The notes below the pieces were generated by a model. It had not been told where the DNA came from. It saw only the letters and a list, made by a program, of their open reading frames with translations, and searched no databases. Source: Agromyces terreus (GTDB lineage: Bacteria; Actinomycetota; Actinomycetes; Actinomycetales; Microbacteriaceae). From it: 54,250 bases of DNA. Below are positions 1 through 8,006 of this stretch, piece by piece. The stretch is taken from assembly GCF_009749465.1 (NCBI RefSeq), contig NZ_WBIS01000013.1, positions 1 through 54,250 on the forward strand, in the 5' to 3' direction. Position numbers and translations under genes: made by a program. Each line of letters starts with the position of its first letter. The first letter of the stretch is position 1.

Positions 1-42
1 GCCGGCGCGGCCGCGTCGGCCGGCGCGGGGGCCGTCGCGTGA
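1..42 (+). CDS. C-terminal end of an upstream gene (partial)
   Basis: Frame 1 is open from the window edge to a TGA at 40-42, and this TGA overlaps the GTG start of the next gene (GTGA). The same overlap style is used by the following genes, so this is probably the last 13 codons (Ala/Gly-rich) of the previous operon member. Too little is present to name it; in related aminomuconate clusters a semialdehyde dehydrogenase or hydratase gene would be expected here, which is inference. Confidence 0.45.
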   Translation, partial: AGAAASAGAGAVA

Positions 43-902
43 CCGCCGCCGCCGCGTTCGCGGCCGCCCTCGACCGCGCACAGCGCACGGCCTCGCCGAT
101 CGCGCAGCTCACCGCCGAGGACTCCCTCGACCTCGGCACCGCCTACGCCACCCAGCACGCGCTCGTCGCGAGGCGCCTCGCACGCGGCGAGCAGATCGTC
201 GGCGTGAAGCTCGGCTTCACGAGCCGCGCGAAGGCGCAGCAGATGGGCGTCGACGACGTCATCATCGGCACCCTCACCGACGGCATGCGCCTCGACGACG
301 GCGGCGTGTTCGAGCGCGGCACCGCGATCCACCCGCGGGTCGAGCCCGAGGTGGCGTTCCTGCTCGGCGCAGACGTCGACGACGCGATGCTCGCCGACCC
401 GTCGCCCGGCGGCCCGTCGGACTCGTGGCCCGCGTCCGCGGCCGCGGGCCTCGTCGCCGCGGTCGCGCCCGCCCTCGAGATCATCGACTCCCGCTACCGC
501 GACTTCCGGTTCAGCCTGGGCGAGGTCGTCGCCGACAACGCGTCGTCGGCCGCGTTCGCGATCGGCGCGTGGCAGCCGACGAGCGCGCTGGCCGACCTCG
601 CGCTCGACAACCGCGCGGTGACGCTCGAGATCGACGACCGGCTGGCCGCGACGGGTTCGACGGCGGCGATCCTCGGAGACCCCGTCCGCGCGATCGCGAC
701 GACGCTCCGGCTGGCAAGGGCCCACGGGTTCCCCCTGCGGGCCGGAACGGTGCTGCTCGCGGGCGCCGCGACCGTCGCCCAGCCCGTGCCGCACCGCGGC
801 ATCCTCGAGGCGAGCATCACAGGCCTCGGAACGGTGAGCCTCCGGGTCGAGCCGGGCGAGCATCCCGCCAACGTGCGCATGCGGGCGGAGGCCCGCCGAT
901 GA
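39..902 (+). CDS. 2-oxo-3-hexenedioate decarboxylase / 2-keto-4-pentenoate hydratase family protein
   Basis: Predicted Mg-dependent enzyme of the fumarylacetoacetase-like hydratase/decarboxylase family, which acts on 4-oxalocrotonate (2-oxo-3-hexenedioate) or 2-oxopent-4-enoate in meta-cleavage pathways. Its 287 aa are close to the usual ~260. Visible family signatures are GVKLGFTS near residue 55 (the substrate-binding lysine region) and [10 protein letters not shown] near residue 100, with the acidic metal ligands. The GTG start overlaps the previous stop and the end overlaps the next ATG (ATGA), so it is translationally coupled on both sides. Next to 2-aminomuconate deaminase and 3-hydroxyanthranilate dioxygenase genes, the decarboxylase role (4-oxalocrotonate to 2-oxopent-4-enoate) is the better guess. 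Hydratase activity cannot be excluded from sequence alone. Confidence 0.85.
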   Translation: MTAAAAFAAALDRAQRTASPIAQLTAEDSLDLGTAYATQHALVARRLARGEQIVGVKLGFTSRAKAQQMGVDDVIIGTLTDGMRLDDGGVFERGTAIHPRVEPEVAFLLGADVDDAMLADPSPGGPSDSWPASAAAGLVAAVAPALEIIDSRYRDFRFSLGEVVADNASSAAFAIGAWQPTSALADLALDNRAVTLEIDDRLAATGSTAAILGDPVRAIATTLRLARAHGFPLRAGTVLLAGAATVAQPVPHRGILEASITGLGTVSLRVEPGEHPANVRMRAEARR

Positions 903-1381
903 GCGCCGCGAACCCGAACGGGGCCGGTGCCGCCCGCGGCATCCTCGTCGCCGGCAAGGCGACCCCGCGAGGCCGGTTCCCGCACGCCAGGGTCTCCGGC
1001 GACCTCGTGTTCGTCTCGGGCACGTCGAGCCGACGGCCCGACAACAGCATCGCCGGCGCCGAGGTCGACGGGTTCGGCACGACGAGGCTCGACATCGCCG
1101 TGCAGACGCGGGCCGTGATCGAGAACATCCGCGAGGTGCTCGCCGAGGCGGGCTGCACGCTCGAGGACCTCGTGCAGGCCACGAGCTACCTCGTCGACAT
1201 GAACGACTTCGCCGGGTACAACGCCGTCTGGGCGGAGTACTTCGACGAGCAGGGCCCGGCGCGCACGACGGTCGCGGTGCACGCGCTGCCGCATCCGCAT
1301 CTGCGCATCGAGATCCAGGCGATCGCCCGGCGTCGTGACGCCGCGCCCGCGGGAACCACCACAACCGAGGAGGACCAATGA
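899..1381 (+). CDS. RidA/YjgF-family protein, probable 2-aminomuconate deaminase
   Basis: 160-aa member of the RidA (YjgF/YER057c/UK114) family. The C-terminal [12 protein letters not shown] matches the family's final strand, including the conserved arginine used for carboxylate binding; [14 protein letters not shown] and the [12 protein letters not shown] region are also typical. In 3-hydroxyanthranilate and 2-aminophenol meta-pathways a RidA-type protein hydrolyses 2-aminomuconate to 4-oxalocrotonate plus ammonia, and its position between the decarboxylase and the dioxygenase fits that role. The ATG overlaps the upstream stop by 4 nt and its own stop overlaps the next ATG. A generic enamine/imine deaminase remains possible. 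Confidence 0.85.
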   Translation: MSAANPNGAGAARGILVAGKATPRGRFPHARVSGDLVFVSGTSSRRPDNSIAGAEVDGFGTTRLDIAVQTRAVIENIREVLAEAGCTLEDLVQATSYLVDMNDFAGYNAVWAEYFDEQGPARTTVAVHALPHPHLRIEIQAIARRRDAAPAGTTTTEEDQ

Positions 1382-1902
1382 GCACCATCCCACCCGTCAT
1401 CGATTTCCCGAAGTGGATCGAGGAGCACGAGCACCTGCTGAAGCCCCCGGTGAACAACAAGGCCGCGTGGGAGCCGATGGGCGACTTCATCGTGCAGGTC
1501 GTGGGCGGCCCGAACCAGCGCACCGACTTCCACTTCGACCCGTACGAGGAGTGGTTCTACCAGTACCGCGGCAACATGCACGTGAACATCCAGACCGAGG
1601 AGGGCCTGCAGCGCATCGACATCCGCGAGGGCGAGATGTGGCTGCTGCCCGGCAACGTGTTCCACTCGCCGCAGCGCCCCGAGGCGGGCTCGATCGGCAT
1701 CGTCATCGAGCGCATCCGCGAGGAGGGCACCCTCGAGAAGTTCGCCTGGTTCTGCCCGAACTGCAACGAGAAGGTGCACGAGGTCGAGCTCCAGGTGCGC
1801 GACATCGTCGAGGACCTCCCGCCCGTGTTCCGCGAGTTCTACGAGAGCGAAGCCGGCCGCACCTGCCCGAACTGCGGCGCCGTGCACCCCGGCAAGGGCT
1901 GA
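1378..1902 (+). CDS. nbaC: 3-hydroxyanthranilate 3,4-dioxygenase
   Basis: 174-aa bacterial-type cupin dioxygenase that opens 3-hydroxyanthranilate to 2-amino-3-carboxymuconate semialdehyde. The catalytic Fe(II) ligands are present as H52, E58 and H96, and the substrate-binding residues as R48, R100 and E111. A C-terminal rubredoxin-like site has CxxC pairs C126/C129 and C163/C166. These match the known bacterial enzyme with a one-residue offset, so it should be active. A GAGGA sequence lies 5 nt upstream, inside the end of the previous gene. The spontaneous side product of its reaction is quinolinate, which the downstream decarboxylase would limit. Confidence 0.95.
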   Translation: MSTIPPVIDFPKWIEEHEHLLKPPVNNKAAWEPMGDFIVQVVGGPNQRTDFHFDPYEEWFYQYRGNMHVNIQTEEGLQRIDIREGEMWLLPGNVFHSPQRPEAGSIGIVIERIREEGTLEKFAWFCPNCNEKVHEVELQVRDIVEDLPPVFREFYESEAGRTCPNCGAVHPGKG

Positions 1903-1908
1903 ACCGGA

Positions 1909-2901
1909 TTGGGCACGATCGACATCCACACGCATGCCGTGCCGAAGGGCTGGCCCGACCTGTCCACGCAGGTCGGGCCGGGCTCGTGGCCGCGGCTGCG
2001 CGTGGACTCCGAGCGCGAGGCGACGATCATGATCGACGCCGCCGAGTTCCGCCAGGTCGACGAGACCTGCTGGAGCGCCGAGGCGCGCCTCGCCGAGATG
2101 GACGCCGACGGCGTCGACATCCAGGTCGTCTCGCCGACGCCGGTGTTCTTCTCCTACGCGGCGCCCGCCGATCAGGCGGTGCAGGTCGCGCGCATCTTCA
2201 ACGACCTCATGCTCGAGATCTGCGCCCCCGCCCCCGAGCGCCTGCTGCCGTTCGCGCAGGTTCCGCTGCAGGACCCGGATGCCGCGTGCGCCGAGCTCGA
2301 TCGTGCGATCGCGTCGGGGCACCGCGGCGTCGAGATCGGCAACCACGTCGGCGATCGCGACCTCGACCACGAGGGCGTCGTCACGTTCCTCCAGCACTGC
2401 GCGGACCGCGACGTGCCCGTGCTCGTGCACCCGTGGGACATGCCGTCGTCGCCGCGCCTGGACCGTTGGATGGCGCAGTGGCTGGTGGGCATGCCCGCCG
2501 AGACGCACCTGTCGATCATCTCGCTCATCCTCGGCGGCGTCTTCGACCGCGTGCCGTCGACGCTCCGCATCGCGTTCGCCCACGGCGGCGGGTCGTTCGC
2601 GTTCTGGCTCGGCCGGTTCGAGAACGCCTGGCACCGCCGCCCCGACCTCGTCGGCGTGAGCGAGCGGCCGCCGTCGGCCTACCTCGACCGGTTCAGCGTC
2701 GACTCGGTCGTGTTCGACCCGACCGCGCTGCGGTTGCTCGTCGACACGCTCGGCGCCGAGCAGGTGATGCTCGGCAGCGACTACCCGTATCCGCTCGGCG
2801 AGCGTCCGGTCGGCAGCGTGATCGATCGCGCCGACTTCCTCACCGCCGACCAGAAGGACGCCATCCGCCACGGCAACGCCCGGCGGTTCCTGGCGCTCTG
2901 A
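1909..2901 (+). CDS. nbaD: 2-amino-3-carboxymuconate-6-semialdehyde decarboxylase (ACMSD)
   Basis: 330-aa amidohydrolase-superfamily decarboxylase. It begins MGTIDIHTHAVPKGWPDL, where H7 and H9 form the HxH zinc site and PKGWPD matches ACMSD beginnings. Further metal/catalytic elements are VLVHPWD, FAHGGGSF and the late GSDYPYPLG with its aspartate. It converts ACMS to 2-aminomuconate semialdehyde. The TTG start at 1909 is chosen because the HxH motif starts within six residues and the previous stop is only 6 nt away. A 76-nt gap with short direct repeats follows, then kynureninase in the same direction. Confidence 0.93.
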   Translation: MGTIDIHTHAVPKGWPDLSTQVGPGSWPRLRVDSEREATIMIDAAEFRQVDETCWSAEARLAEMDADGVDIQVVSPTPVFFSYAAPADQAVQVARIFNDLMLEICAPAPERLLPFAQVPLQDPDAACAELDRAIASGHRGVEIGNHVGDRDLDHEGVVTFLQHCADRDVPVLVHPWDMPSSPRLDRWMAQWLVGMPAETHLSIISLILGGVFDRVPSTLRIAFAHGGGSFAFWLGRFENAWHRRPDLVGVSERPPSAYLDRFSVDSVVFDPTALRLLVDTLGAEQVMLGSDYPYPLGERPVGSVIDRADFLTADQKDAIRHGNARRFLAL

Positions 2902-2908
2902 GCGCCGA

Positions 2909-2950
2909 GGCATCCGCCCCGCGGCATCCGCCCCGCGACATCCGCCCCAC
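2909..2950 (+). repeat. Three 14-bp direct repeats (CATCCGCCCC core)
   Basis: The gap between ACMSD and kynureninase contains three near-identical 14-bp units beginning at 2911, 2925 and 2939, each with CATCCGCCCC. There is no hairpin and no promoter of obvious quality, so it probably does not break the operon. The first two units contain the GCATCC hexamer that is common throughout the window. Confidence 0.6.
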
Positions 2951-2977
2951 CCGCTCGACCACGAAGGACGCCCCGCC

Positions 2978-4258
2978 ATGAGCCTCACCGCACCAGCCAC
3001 GCACGCGATCGACCGCGCGACCTGCGAGGCGCTCGACGCCGCCGACCCGCTCGCCGGGTTCCGCGAGCGGTTCGACCTGCCGGAGGGCGTCGTCTACCTC
3101 GACGGCAACTCGCTGGGCGCCCTGCCGCGCGCGACGGCCGGGCACGTGCAGCGGGTCATCGCCGAGGAGTGGGGCACGGGCCTCATCCGCAGCTGGAACG
3201 ATGCCGGCTGGTTCACGAAGCCGCAGGCGCTCGGCGATCGCATCGCCCCGCTCATCGGGGCGGCCGCGGGCGAGGTCGTGCTCGGCGACTCCACCTCGGC
3301 GAGCCTGTTCCAGGTCGCGGTCGCCGCGGCCCGGCTGCGCCCCGAGCGTCGGGTGATCGTCTCGGAGCGGGGCAACTTCCCGACCGACCTGTACGTGCTC
3401 GAAGCGGTGCAGGAGCTCGCGGGCGGCGCGGCGCCACTCGAGCGCCGGCTCATCGACGACGACGGCCCGGGCCTCGACGAGGTGCTCGGCGATGACGTCG
3501 CCGTCGTCGTGCTCACCCACGTGAACTACCGCACGGGCCGCATGTACGACCTGGCCGACGTCACGCGGCGCGTGCACGAGGCGGGCGCGATCATGGTGTG
3601 GGACCTCTGCCACAGCGTGGGCGCGGTGCCCGTCGACCTGAACGCCGCGGGCGCGGACTTCGCGTTCGGCTGCACGTACAAGTACCTCAACGGCGGGCCC
3701 GGCTCGCCGTCGTTCATCTGGGTCGCCGAGCGCCACCAGTCCGCGGCGCGACCCGCGATCACCGGATGGCACGGCCACGCCGACCCGTTCTCGTTCGACG
3801 TCGGCTACGCGCCCGCGCCGGGCGTCACCCGGTTCCGCGTCGGCACGCCCCAGCTGCTGTCCGTGGCCGCGCTCGAGGCGAGCCTCGACCTCTGGGAGGA
3901 CGTCGACCTCGCGCAGCTCCGCGAGAAGAGCCTGCGCCTGACCGAGCTGTTCATCTCGCTCGTCGACGCGCGGCTCGCCGCGTGGGGCGTCGAGGTGGTC
4001 ACCCCCCGGCAGTCGGCCCGGCGCGGCAGCCAGGTGTCGATCCGCACGGACCGCGCCGACGGCTACGCGGTCGTGCAGGCGCTCATCGAGCGGGGCGTCA
4101 TCGGCGACTACCGGGCGCCCGACCTCATGCGGTTCGGCTTCACCCCGCTCTACGTCACGCACGCCGACGTGTGGGACGCGGTCGCGGTGCTCGAGGACGT
4201 GCTCGCGACCGAGGTGTGGCGCGAGCCGCGGTTCGCCCGTCGCGGCGCGGTGACCTGA
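2978..4258 (+). CDS. kynU: Kynureninase
   Basis: 426-aa fold-type I PLP enzyme, the usual kynureninase length, cleaving kynurenine or 3-hydroxykynurenine to (3-hydroxy)anthranilate plus alanine. The PLP lysine is K235 in the FGCTYKYLNGGPGSP motif; the upstream aspartate/histidine region WDLCHSVGAVPVDL is also present. It supplies the substrate of the 3-hydroxyanthranilate dioxygenase encoded upstream, joining the operon to tryptophan degradation. No kynurenine monooxygenase or tryptophan dioxygenase is in the window, so they are either further upstream or elsewhere. Confidence 0.95.
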   Translation: MSLTAPATHAIDRATCEALDAADPLAGFRERFDLPEGVVYLDGNSLGALPRATAGHVQRVIAEEWGTGLIRSWNDAGWFTKPQALGDRIAPLIGAAAGEVVLGDSTSASLFQVAVAAARLRPERRVIVSERGNFPTDLYVLEAVQELAGGAAPLERRLIDDDGPGLDEVLGDDVAVVVLTHVNYRTGRMYDLADVTRRVHEAGAIMVWDLCHSVGAVPVDLNAAGADFAFGCTYKYLNGGPGSPSFIWVAERHQSAARPAITGWHGHADPFSFDVGYAPAPGVTRFRVGTPQLLSVAALEASLDLWEDVDLAQLREKSLRLTELFISLVDARLAAWGVEVVTPRQSARRGSQVSIRTDRADGYAVVQALIERGVIGDYRAPDLMRFGFTPLYVTHADVWDAVAVLEDVLATEVWREPRFARRGAVT

Positions 4259-4280
4259 GGCATCCGCCCTCCTCCCGCAG

Positions 4281-4314
4281 GTACACTCGGGGCTGATTGT
4301 TCGCCGCCGTGTAC
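4281..4314. promoter_or_regulatory. Possible promoter/operator upstream of the PucR-type gene
   Basis: The 97-nt gap before the regulator contains GTACAC (4281-4286) and its inverted copy GTGTAC (4309-4314). TACACT at 4282-4287 also resembles a -10 hexamer. This may be an autoregulatory site for the downstream PucR-type protein. The half-sites are short and no clear -35 is seen. Confidence 0.25.
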
Positions 4315-4355
4315 ATCGCGCGGTCGGTCACCCGGCCGGCGCAGCGAGGAGCCCC

Positions 4356-5942
4356 GTGAAGCCGACCGTGCAGACCCTCCTCGACCGCGACGAGCTCGGA
4401 CTCGGGCTCGTCACGCCGGCCGACGGGCTCCCGACCGACGCGCTCGCCGCCCCGGTCGCCTGGGCGCACAGCTCCGACCTCGTCGATCCGACGCCGTTCC
4501 TGGACGCCGGCCACGTGCTGCTCACCACCGGAACCCAGTTCGACGGCGACCAGACGGGGGCGGATGCCGCGGGCTTCGCGCACGCCTACGTCGAACGACT
4601 GCGCGAGCGAGGGGTCGCCGCCCTCGGGTTCGGCACCGAGGTCATCCGCGACGGAACGCCCGTCGCGCTCGTCGAGGCCTGCACCCGGCTCGGGCTGCCG
4701 CTCTTCGAGGTGCCCTACCGGGTGCCGTTCATCGCGATCGCCAAGCTCGTCGCCGACCTGCTCTCGGAGGACGCGTACGCCCGCCAGGCGTGGGCGTTCT
4801 CGGCGCAGCGCGCCATCTCGCGGGCGGCGCTGCGCCCCGACGGCCTCTCGGCCACGCTCGGCGAGCTCTCGGAACGCCTCGGCACCTGGGTCGGGCTCGT
4901 CGACGCGACCGGCGCGCTCGACCGCGAGGCACCCGCCGGCGGACTCGCGCAGCCCGCGCTCGGCGAGGTGGTCGGCGAGGCCCGGACGATGCTGCGACGC
5001 GGTCAGCGCGCCGGGCGCACACTGCTCGCGGGCGAGTCCGTCGGCGAGCCGCAGCGCATCACCCTGCAGACCCTCGGCGCGGGCGGGGCCCTCCGCGGTG
5101 TGCTCGCCATCGGCGACTCGCCCCAGCTCGACCAGGCCGGGCGCGAGGTCGTGACCTCGGTCATCGCGCTCGCGGGGCTCTCGCTCGAGCAGAACCGCAA
5201 CCTCGACCGTGCGCGTGGGCACTTGCGCACCGGGCTCCTCCGCAGCCTGCTGTCGGGCGACACCGCCCTCGCCGAGGGCGTCGCCACCGAGATGTGGGGG
5301 CCGCTTCCCGGTGCTCCCGTTCGCATCGCGGTGACGGATGCCCCCGGGCCCGCGTTCGACCGCATGAGCGAGCTGCTCGAGCTCCACGTCGACGAGCGCG
5401 ACGGCCGCCTCTTCTTCGCCCGCGACGACGACCGCGTCGTGCTCGTGCTCGAAGCCCCCGACAGCGCGCTCGCCGAGGAGCTCTCGACGGAGTTCGAGGT
5501 GCCGGTCGGTCTCTCCGACGCCGTCGGGCTCGACGCGCTCGCCGTCGCGCACGAGCAGGCGCTGCGCGCGCTCGACCGCGCCCGCGAGGCCGGATCCCGC
5601 GGCTCCGACGACGACGCCCGCACCCCGCGGGTCGTCGCGTTCGACGAGATCAGCCGCCAGGGCGTGCTGGCGTTCCTCGCCCGCACCGATGCCAGGGCCG
5701 TCGCCATCGCCACGCTCGCGCCGCTCGTCGAGCACGACGAGGCATCCGGCACCGCGCTCGTCGAGACCGTGCGCACCTGGCTCGAGCACGGCGGCCAGTT
5801 CGACGCGACCGCGCAGCAGCTCGGCGTGCACCGCCACACCGTGCGCAGCCGCATCGCCCTCGCCGAGCGACTGCTCGATCGCGACCTCTCGGGATTCCAC
5901 GCGCGCGCCGACCTCTGGGCGGCGCTCCTCGCCGTGCAGTAG
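4356..5942 (+). CDS. PucR-family transcriptional regulator
   Basis: 528-aa regulator with an N-terminal PucR domain (starting about residue 5, with the region LDAGHVLLTTG near 50-60) and a C-terminal PucR-type helix-turn-helix at about 475-525 (GVHRHTVRSRIALAERLL). The middle is divergent and GAF/GGDEF-like, typical of the CdaR/PucR group. The GTG start follows GCGAGGAG. Its position immediately after kynU in the same orientation makes it the likely regulator of the kynurenine/3-hydroxyanthranilate operon, with a pathway intermediate as ligand; this is inference from context. PucR proteins are usually activators. Confidence 0.85.
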   Translation: MKPTVQTLLDRDELGLGLVTPADGLPTDALAAPVAWAHSSDLVDPTPFLDAGHVLLTTGTQFDGDQTGADAAGFAHAYVERLRERGVAALGFGTEVIRDGTPVALVEACTRLGLPLFEVPYRVPFIAIAKLVADLLSEDAYARQAWAFSAQRAISRAALRPDGLSATLGELSERLGTWVGLVDATGALDREAPAGGLAQPALGEVVGEARTMLRRGQRAGRTLLAGESVGEPQRITLQTLGAGGALRGVLAIGDSPQLDQAGREVVTSVIALAGLSLEQNRNLDRARGHLRTGLLRSLLSGDTALAEGVATEMWGPLPGAPVRIAVTDAPGPAFDRMSELLELHVDERDGRLFFARDDDRVVLVLEAPDSALAEELSTEFEVPVGLSDAVGLDALAVAHEQALRALDRAREAGSRGSDDDARTPRVVAFDEISRQGVLAFLARTDARAVAIATLAPLVEHDEASGTALVETVRTWLEHGGQFDATAQQLGVHRHTVRSRIALAERLLDRDLSGFHARADLWAALLAVQ

Positions 5943-5963
5943 CGCGCCGGCCGGGAGGCGCCC

Positions 5964-6063
5964 GCCGGTCGAGGAGGCGCCCCAGCGCCGGTCGAGGAGG
6001 CGCGCCAGCGCCGTCTCGAGACCGCCAGCGCCGTCTCGAGACCGCCGGCGCCGTCTCGAGACC
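5964..6063. repeat. REP-like repeat cluster (GTCTCGAGAC units)
   Basis: Two 23-bp units containing GGTCGAGGAGGCGC (5964-5986, 5987-6009) are followed by two full and one partial 20-bp unit containing the palindrome GTCTCGAGAC (6010-6029, 6030-6049, 6050-6063). The cluster is intergenic and resembles the extragenic palindromic repeats common in Microbacteriaceae. It could act as a transcription end or mRNA stabiliser after the PucR gene. Confidence 0.7.
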
Positions 6064-6105
6064 ACCCCCACCGGCCCCGAGACGCTCCACTCCCCGACCG
6101 GCGAG

Positions 6106-6111
6106 TAGCGT
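6106..6111 (+). promoter_or_regulatory. -10 element (TAGCGT) for a probably leaderless mRNA
   Basis: TAGCGT ends 7 nt before the ATG at 6119 and there is no Shine-Dalgarno sequence, as expected for a leaderless transcript starting at the ATG. Confidence 0.5.
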
Positions 6112-6118
6112 TGGACGC

Positions 6119-6889
6119 ATGTTCCACTCCTATGCCGCCATCGGCGACAGCTTCACCGAGGGCGTCGGCGACGAGATGCCCGACGGCACCGTGCGCGGCT
6201 GGGCCGACTTCGTCGCGATGGGCCTCGCGCTCGCCGCCCAGGAGCCGATCGGATACGCCAACCTCGCGATCCGCGGCCGCAAGCTCGGACCCATCATCGA
6301 CGAGCAGCTCGACGCGGCCATCGCGCTCAAGCCCGAGCTGCTGAGCTTCAACGGGGGCGGCAACGACATGCTGCGCCCCCGCATGGACGAGCAGATGACC
6401 GCGGCCCGCTTCCGCCAGGCGATCAACCGCATCCGTGAAGCGGGCATCCACGTGCTCATGCTGAGCGGGGCGAATCCGACCGAGCATCTGCCGCTCGGCA
6501 AGGTGTTCGACGCCCGCGGGGCACGGCTCACCACGGCGCTCGTCGACCTCGCCGACGTTCCCGGCGTCACGTTCGTCGACAATTTCAACGATCGCGGGCT
6601 CCGCGACATCCGCTACTGGTCGGCCGACAAGCTGCACCTGAACTCGCTGGGGCACGCGCGCGTCGCGAGCAACGTGCTCACCGCGCTCGGCGTCGCCGTG
6701 CCCGAGGAGTGGGGCGTCGCCGAGGTCGCGGCCGCACCGGCGGGCCCGCGCAGTCGAAACACGGCCGCGTACTACCGCGAGTTCGTGCTGCCGTGGATCG
6801 GTCGGCGCCTCACCGGCCGCTCATCCGGCGACGGCCGCGAGCCCAAGCGCGCCACGCTCGAACCCCTCGAACCGGATGCCGCGCGCTGA
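6119..6889 (+). CDS. SGNH/GDSL-type hydrolase
   Basis: 256-aa esterase/lipase-like protein of the SGNH family. Block I is AIGDSFTEG with the nucleophile S11. Block II/III elements are the glycine in NLAIRGRKL and the asparagine in NGGGNDM. Block V is DKLHLNSLGH near residue 170, with the catalytic Asp and His. There is no signal peptide, so it is probably cytoplasmic. The start is set by the -10 element 7 nt upstream and by the first beta-strand lying immediately after the Met. The substrate is unknown. It stands alone between repeat clusters. Confidence 0.88.
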   Translation: MFHSYAAIGDSFTEGVGDEMPDGTVRGWADFVAMGLALAAQEPIGYANLAIRGRKLGPIIDEQLDAAIALKPELLSFNGGGNDMLRPRMDEQMTAARFRQAINRIREAGIHVLMLSGANPTEHLPLGKVFDARGARLTTALVDLADVPGVTFVDNFNDRGLRDIRYWSADKLHLNSLGHARVASNVLTALGVAVPEEWGVAEVAAAPAGPRSRNTAAYYREFVLPWIGRRLTGRSSGDGREPKRATLEPLEPDAAR

Positions 6890-6913
6890 CGCGCACCCCG
6901 ACTACCGCCTTCT

Positions 6914-7192
6914 GAGTCGCCCACTTCCGTCCAAAGTCGGGCAACTCAACGACACAGCCGTGCCGCGGCAGCCGCCACCACCCCCCGAGTCGCCCACTTC
7001 CGTCCAAAATCGGGCAACTCAACGACACAGCCCTGCCGCGGCAGCCACCACCACTCCCCGAGTCGCCCACTTCCGTCCAAAATCGGGCAACTCAACGACA
7101 CAGCCCTGCCGCGGCAGCCGCCACCACCTCCCGAGTCGCCCACTTCCGTCCAAAGTCGGGCAACTCAACGACACAGCCGTGCCGCGGCAGCC
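6914..7192. repeat. 73-bp tandem repeat, almost four copies
   Basis: Copies start at 6914, 6987, 7060 and 7133, exactly 73 bp apart, and fill nearly all of the 344-nt gap. Each unit has an inverted repeat, GAGTCGCCC and GGGCAACTC (one mismatch), around a ~17-nt loop, and a second element CTGCCGCGGCAG (a perfect 12-bp palindrome in the middle copies). Differences between copies are single bases and small changes in a CCACC-rich linker. Open frames through it give only repetitive low-complexity peptides, so it is considered non-coding. Confidence 0.85.
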
Positions 7193-7233
7193 GACGAGTG
7201 GCGCTCGGACTCGGTTGAACCGCTGCGAGCGGG

Positions 7234-7725
7234 CTACGAGCCCTCGCGCACCGTCTGCACGAATCCGGCGACGTGCTCGCGCAGCGCCTCCATGCGCCGG
7301 AGCCGCGCGGCCTCGACGTCGTAGCCGAGGTAGGCGGAGGTCGGCAGCCGGCGCACGTTCCTCGAGCACTCGAAGTTCGCGCAGGCGAGCGTGCCGACGG
7401 TGTTGCCGTTGCGACCCGAGGCGCCGGCCCGCTTCGCCGTGTAGAACACGACGTCGTTCGGCAGGGTCACGTCCTCGCACCAGGAGCACTGCGGCCGGGT
7501 GCGGATGCGGCCGTCGGCCTCGCGGAGGATGACCCCGGCGAGCGCGCCGTCCTGCTCGACCACGAGGTATCCGACCTTCGGGAGTTTGGGGTCGCGCCAG
7601 CCGAGGAAGTCGAGCTGGTCCCAGTCGAGTTCGGCGAAGCCGGCGGGGAGGGTGACCGAGGCGCGTTCGCGCTGGGTCGCGTTGATGAACGAGGCGCGGA
7701 TGAGCTTGTCGTCGAGGGGAAGCAT
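7234..7725 (-). CDS. FBP-domain (EF-G-binding type treble-clef zinc finger) protein, paralogue 1
   Basis: 163-aa soluble protein resembling the FBP / fusidic-acid-resistance-type (FusB-like) EF-G-binding C-terminal domain proteins of actinobacteria. The N-terminal half has the pattern D-QLDFLGWRDPKLPKVGYLV. The zinc finger is formed by CSWC near residue 80 and CANFEC near residue 112. The ATG at 7725 is preferred over the one at 7740 because AAGGA lies 7 nt upstream of it and its length then matches the neighbouring paralogue. Family members bind elongation factor G and aid its release from the ribosome; whether this one does is not shown by sequence. Confidence 0.8.
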   Translation of the reverse strand: MLPLDDKLIRASFINATQRERASVTLPAGFAELDWDQLDFLGWRDPKLPKVGYLVVEQDGALAGVILREADGRIRTRPQCSWCEDVTLPNDVVFYTAKRAGASGRNGNTVGTLACANFECSRNVRRLPTSAYLGYDVEAARLRRMEALREHVAGFVQTVREGS

Positions 7726-7957
7726 GTGAGAGTCCTTCATCGTGTCGGGTCGCTCGCGCGAACCCGTTCAGGTGGTGTTGTTCCGGAGGGAGGAGCCCGT
7801 GCGGCGACGGCCGGTCACGGGAAGCGCGCCGAGGGCGCGGCAGGTCACGGGCGCGACGGCCCTCTGCGGCGGGCTTCGATGGCGCCGACGACCCCCTGAC
7901 GCCCCACGGGCATCGCGAACGGAACATGCTGACTCACGGTGGTGAGTGTACACACCG

Positions 7958-8006
7958 GGTCTGACCGGCCGCCGGACAGGGCCCGTGCGGCGGCCGGGGT
8001 CAGACC
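7958..8006 (-). terminator. Hairpin at the end of FBP paralogue 2
   Basis: GGTCTGACC-GGCCGCCG (7958-7974) pairs with CGGCGGCC-GG-GGTCAGACC (7988-8006) apart from a 2-nt bulge, across a 13-nt loop. The stem overlaps the stop codon of the minus-strand gene. No T-run follows, so termination is likely but not typical. Confidence 0.45.

Noticed and set aside
1186..3000. 604-codon open frame on the minus strand across the kynurenine operon
   Set aside because: It runs antisense to dioxygenase and decarboxylase genes whose catalytic residues are intact, and shows only composition-driven sequence.
6914..7192. CRISPR array
   Set aside because: The repeats are 73 bp with no unique spacers between them, and no cas gene is in the window.
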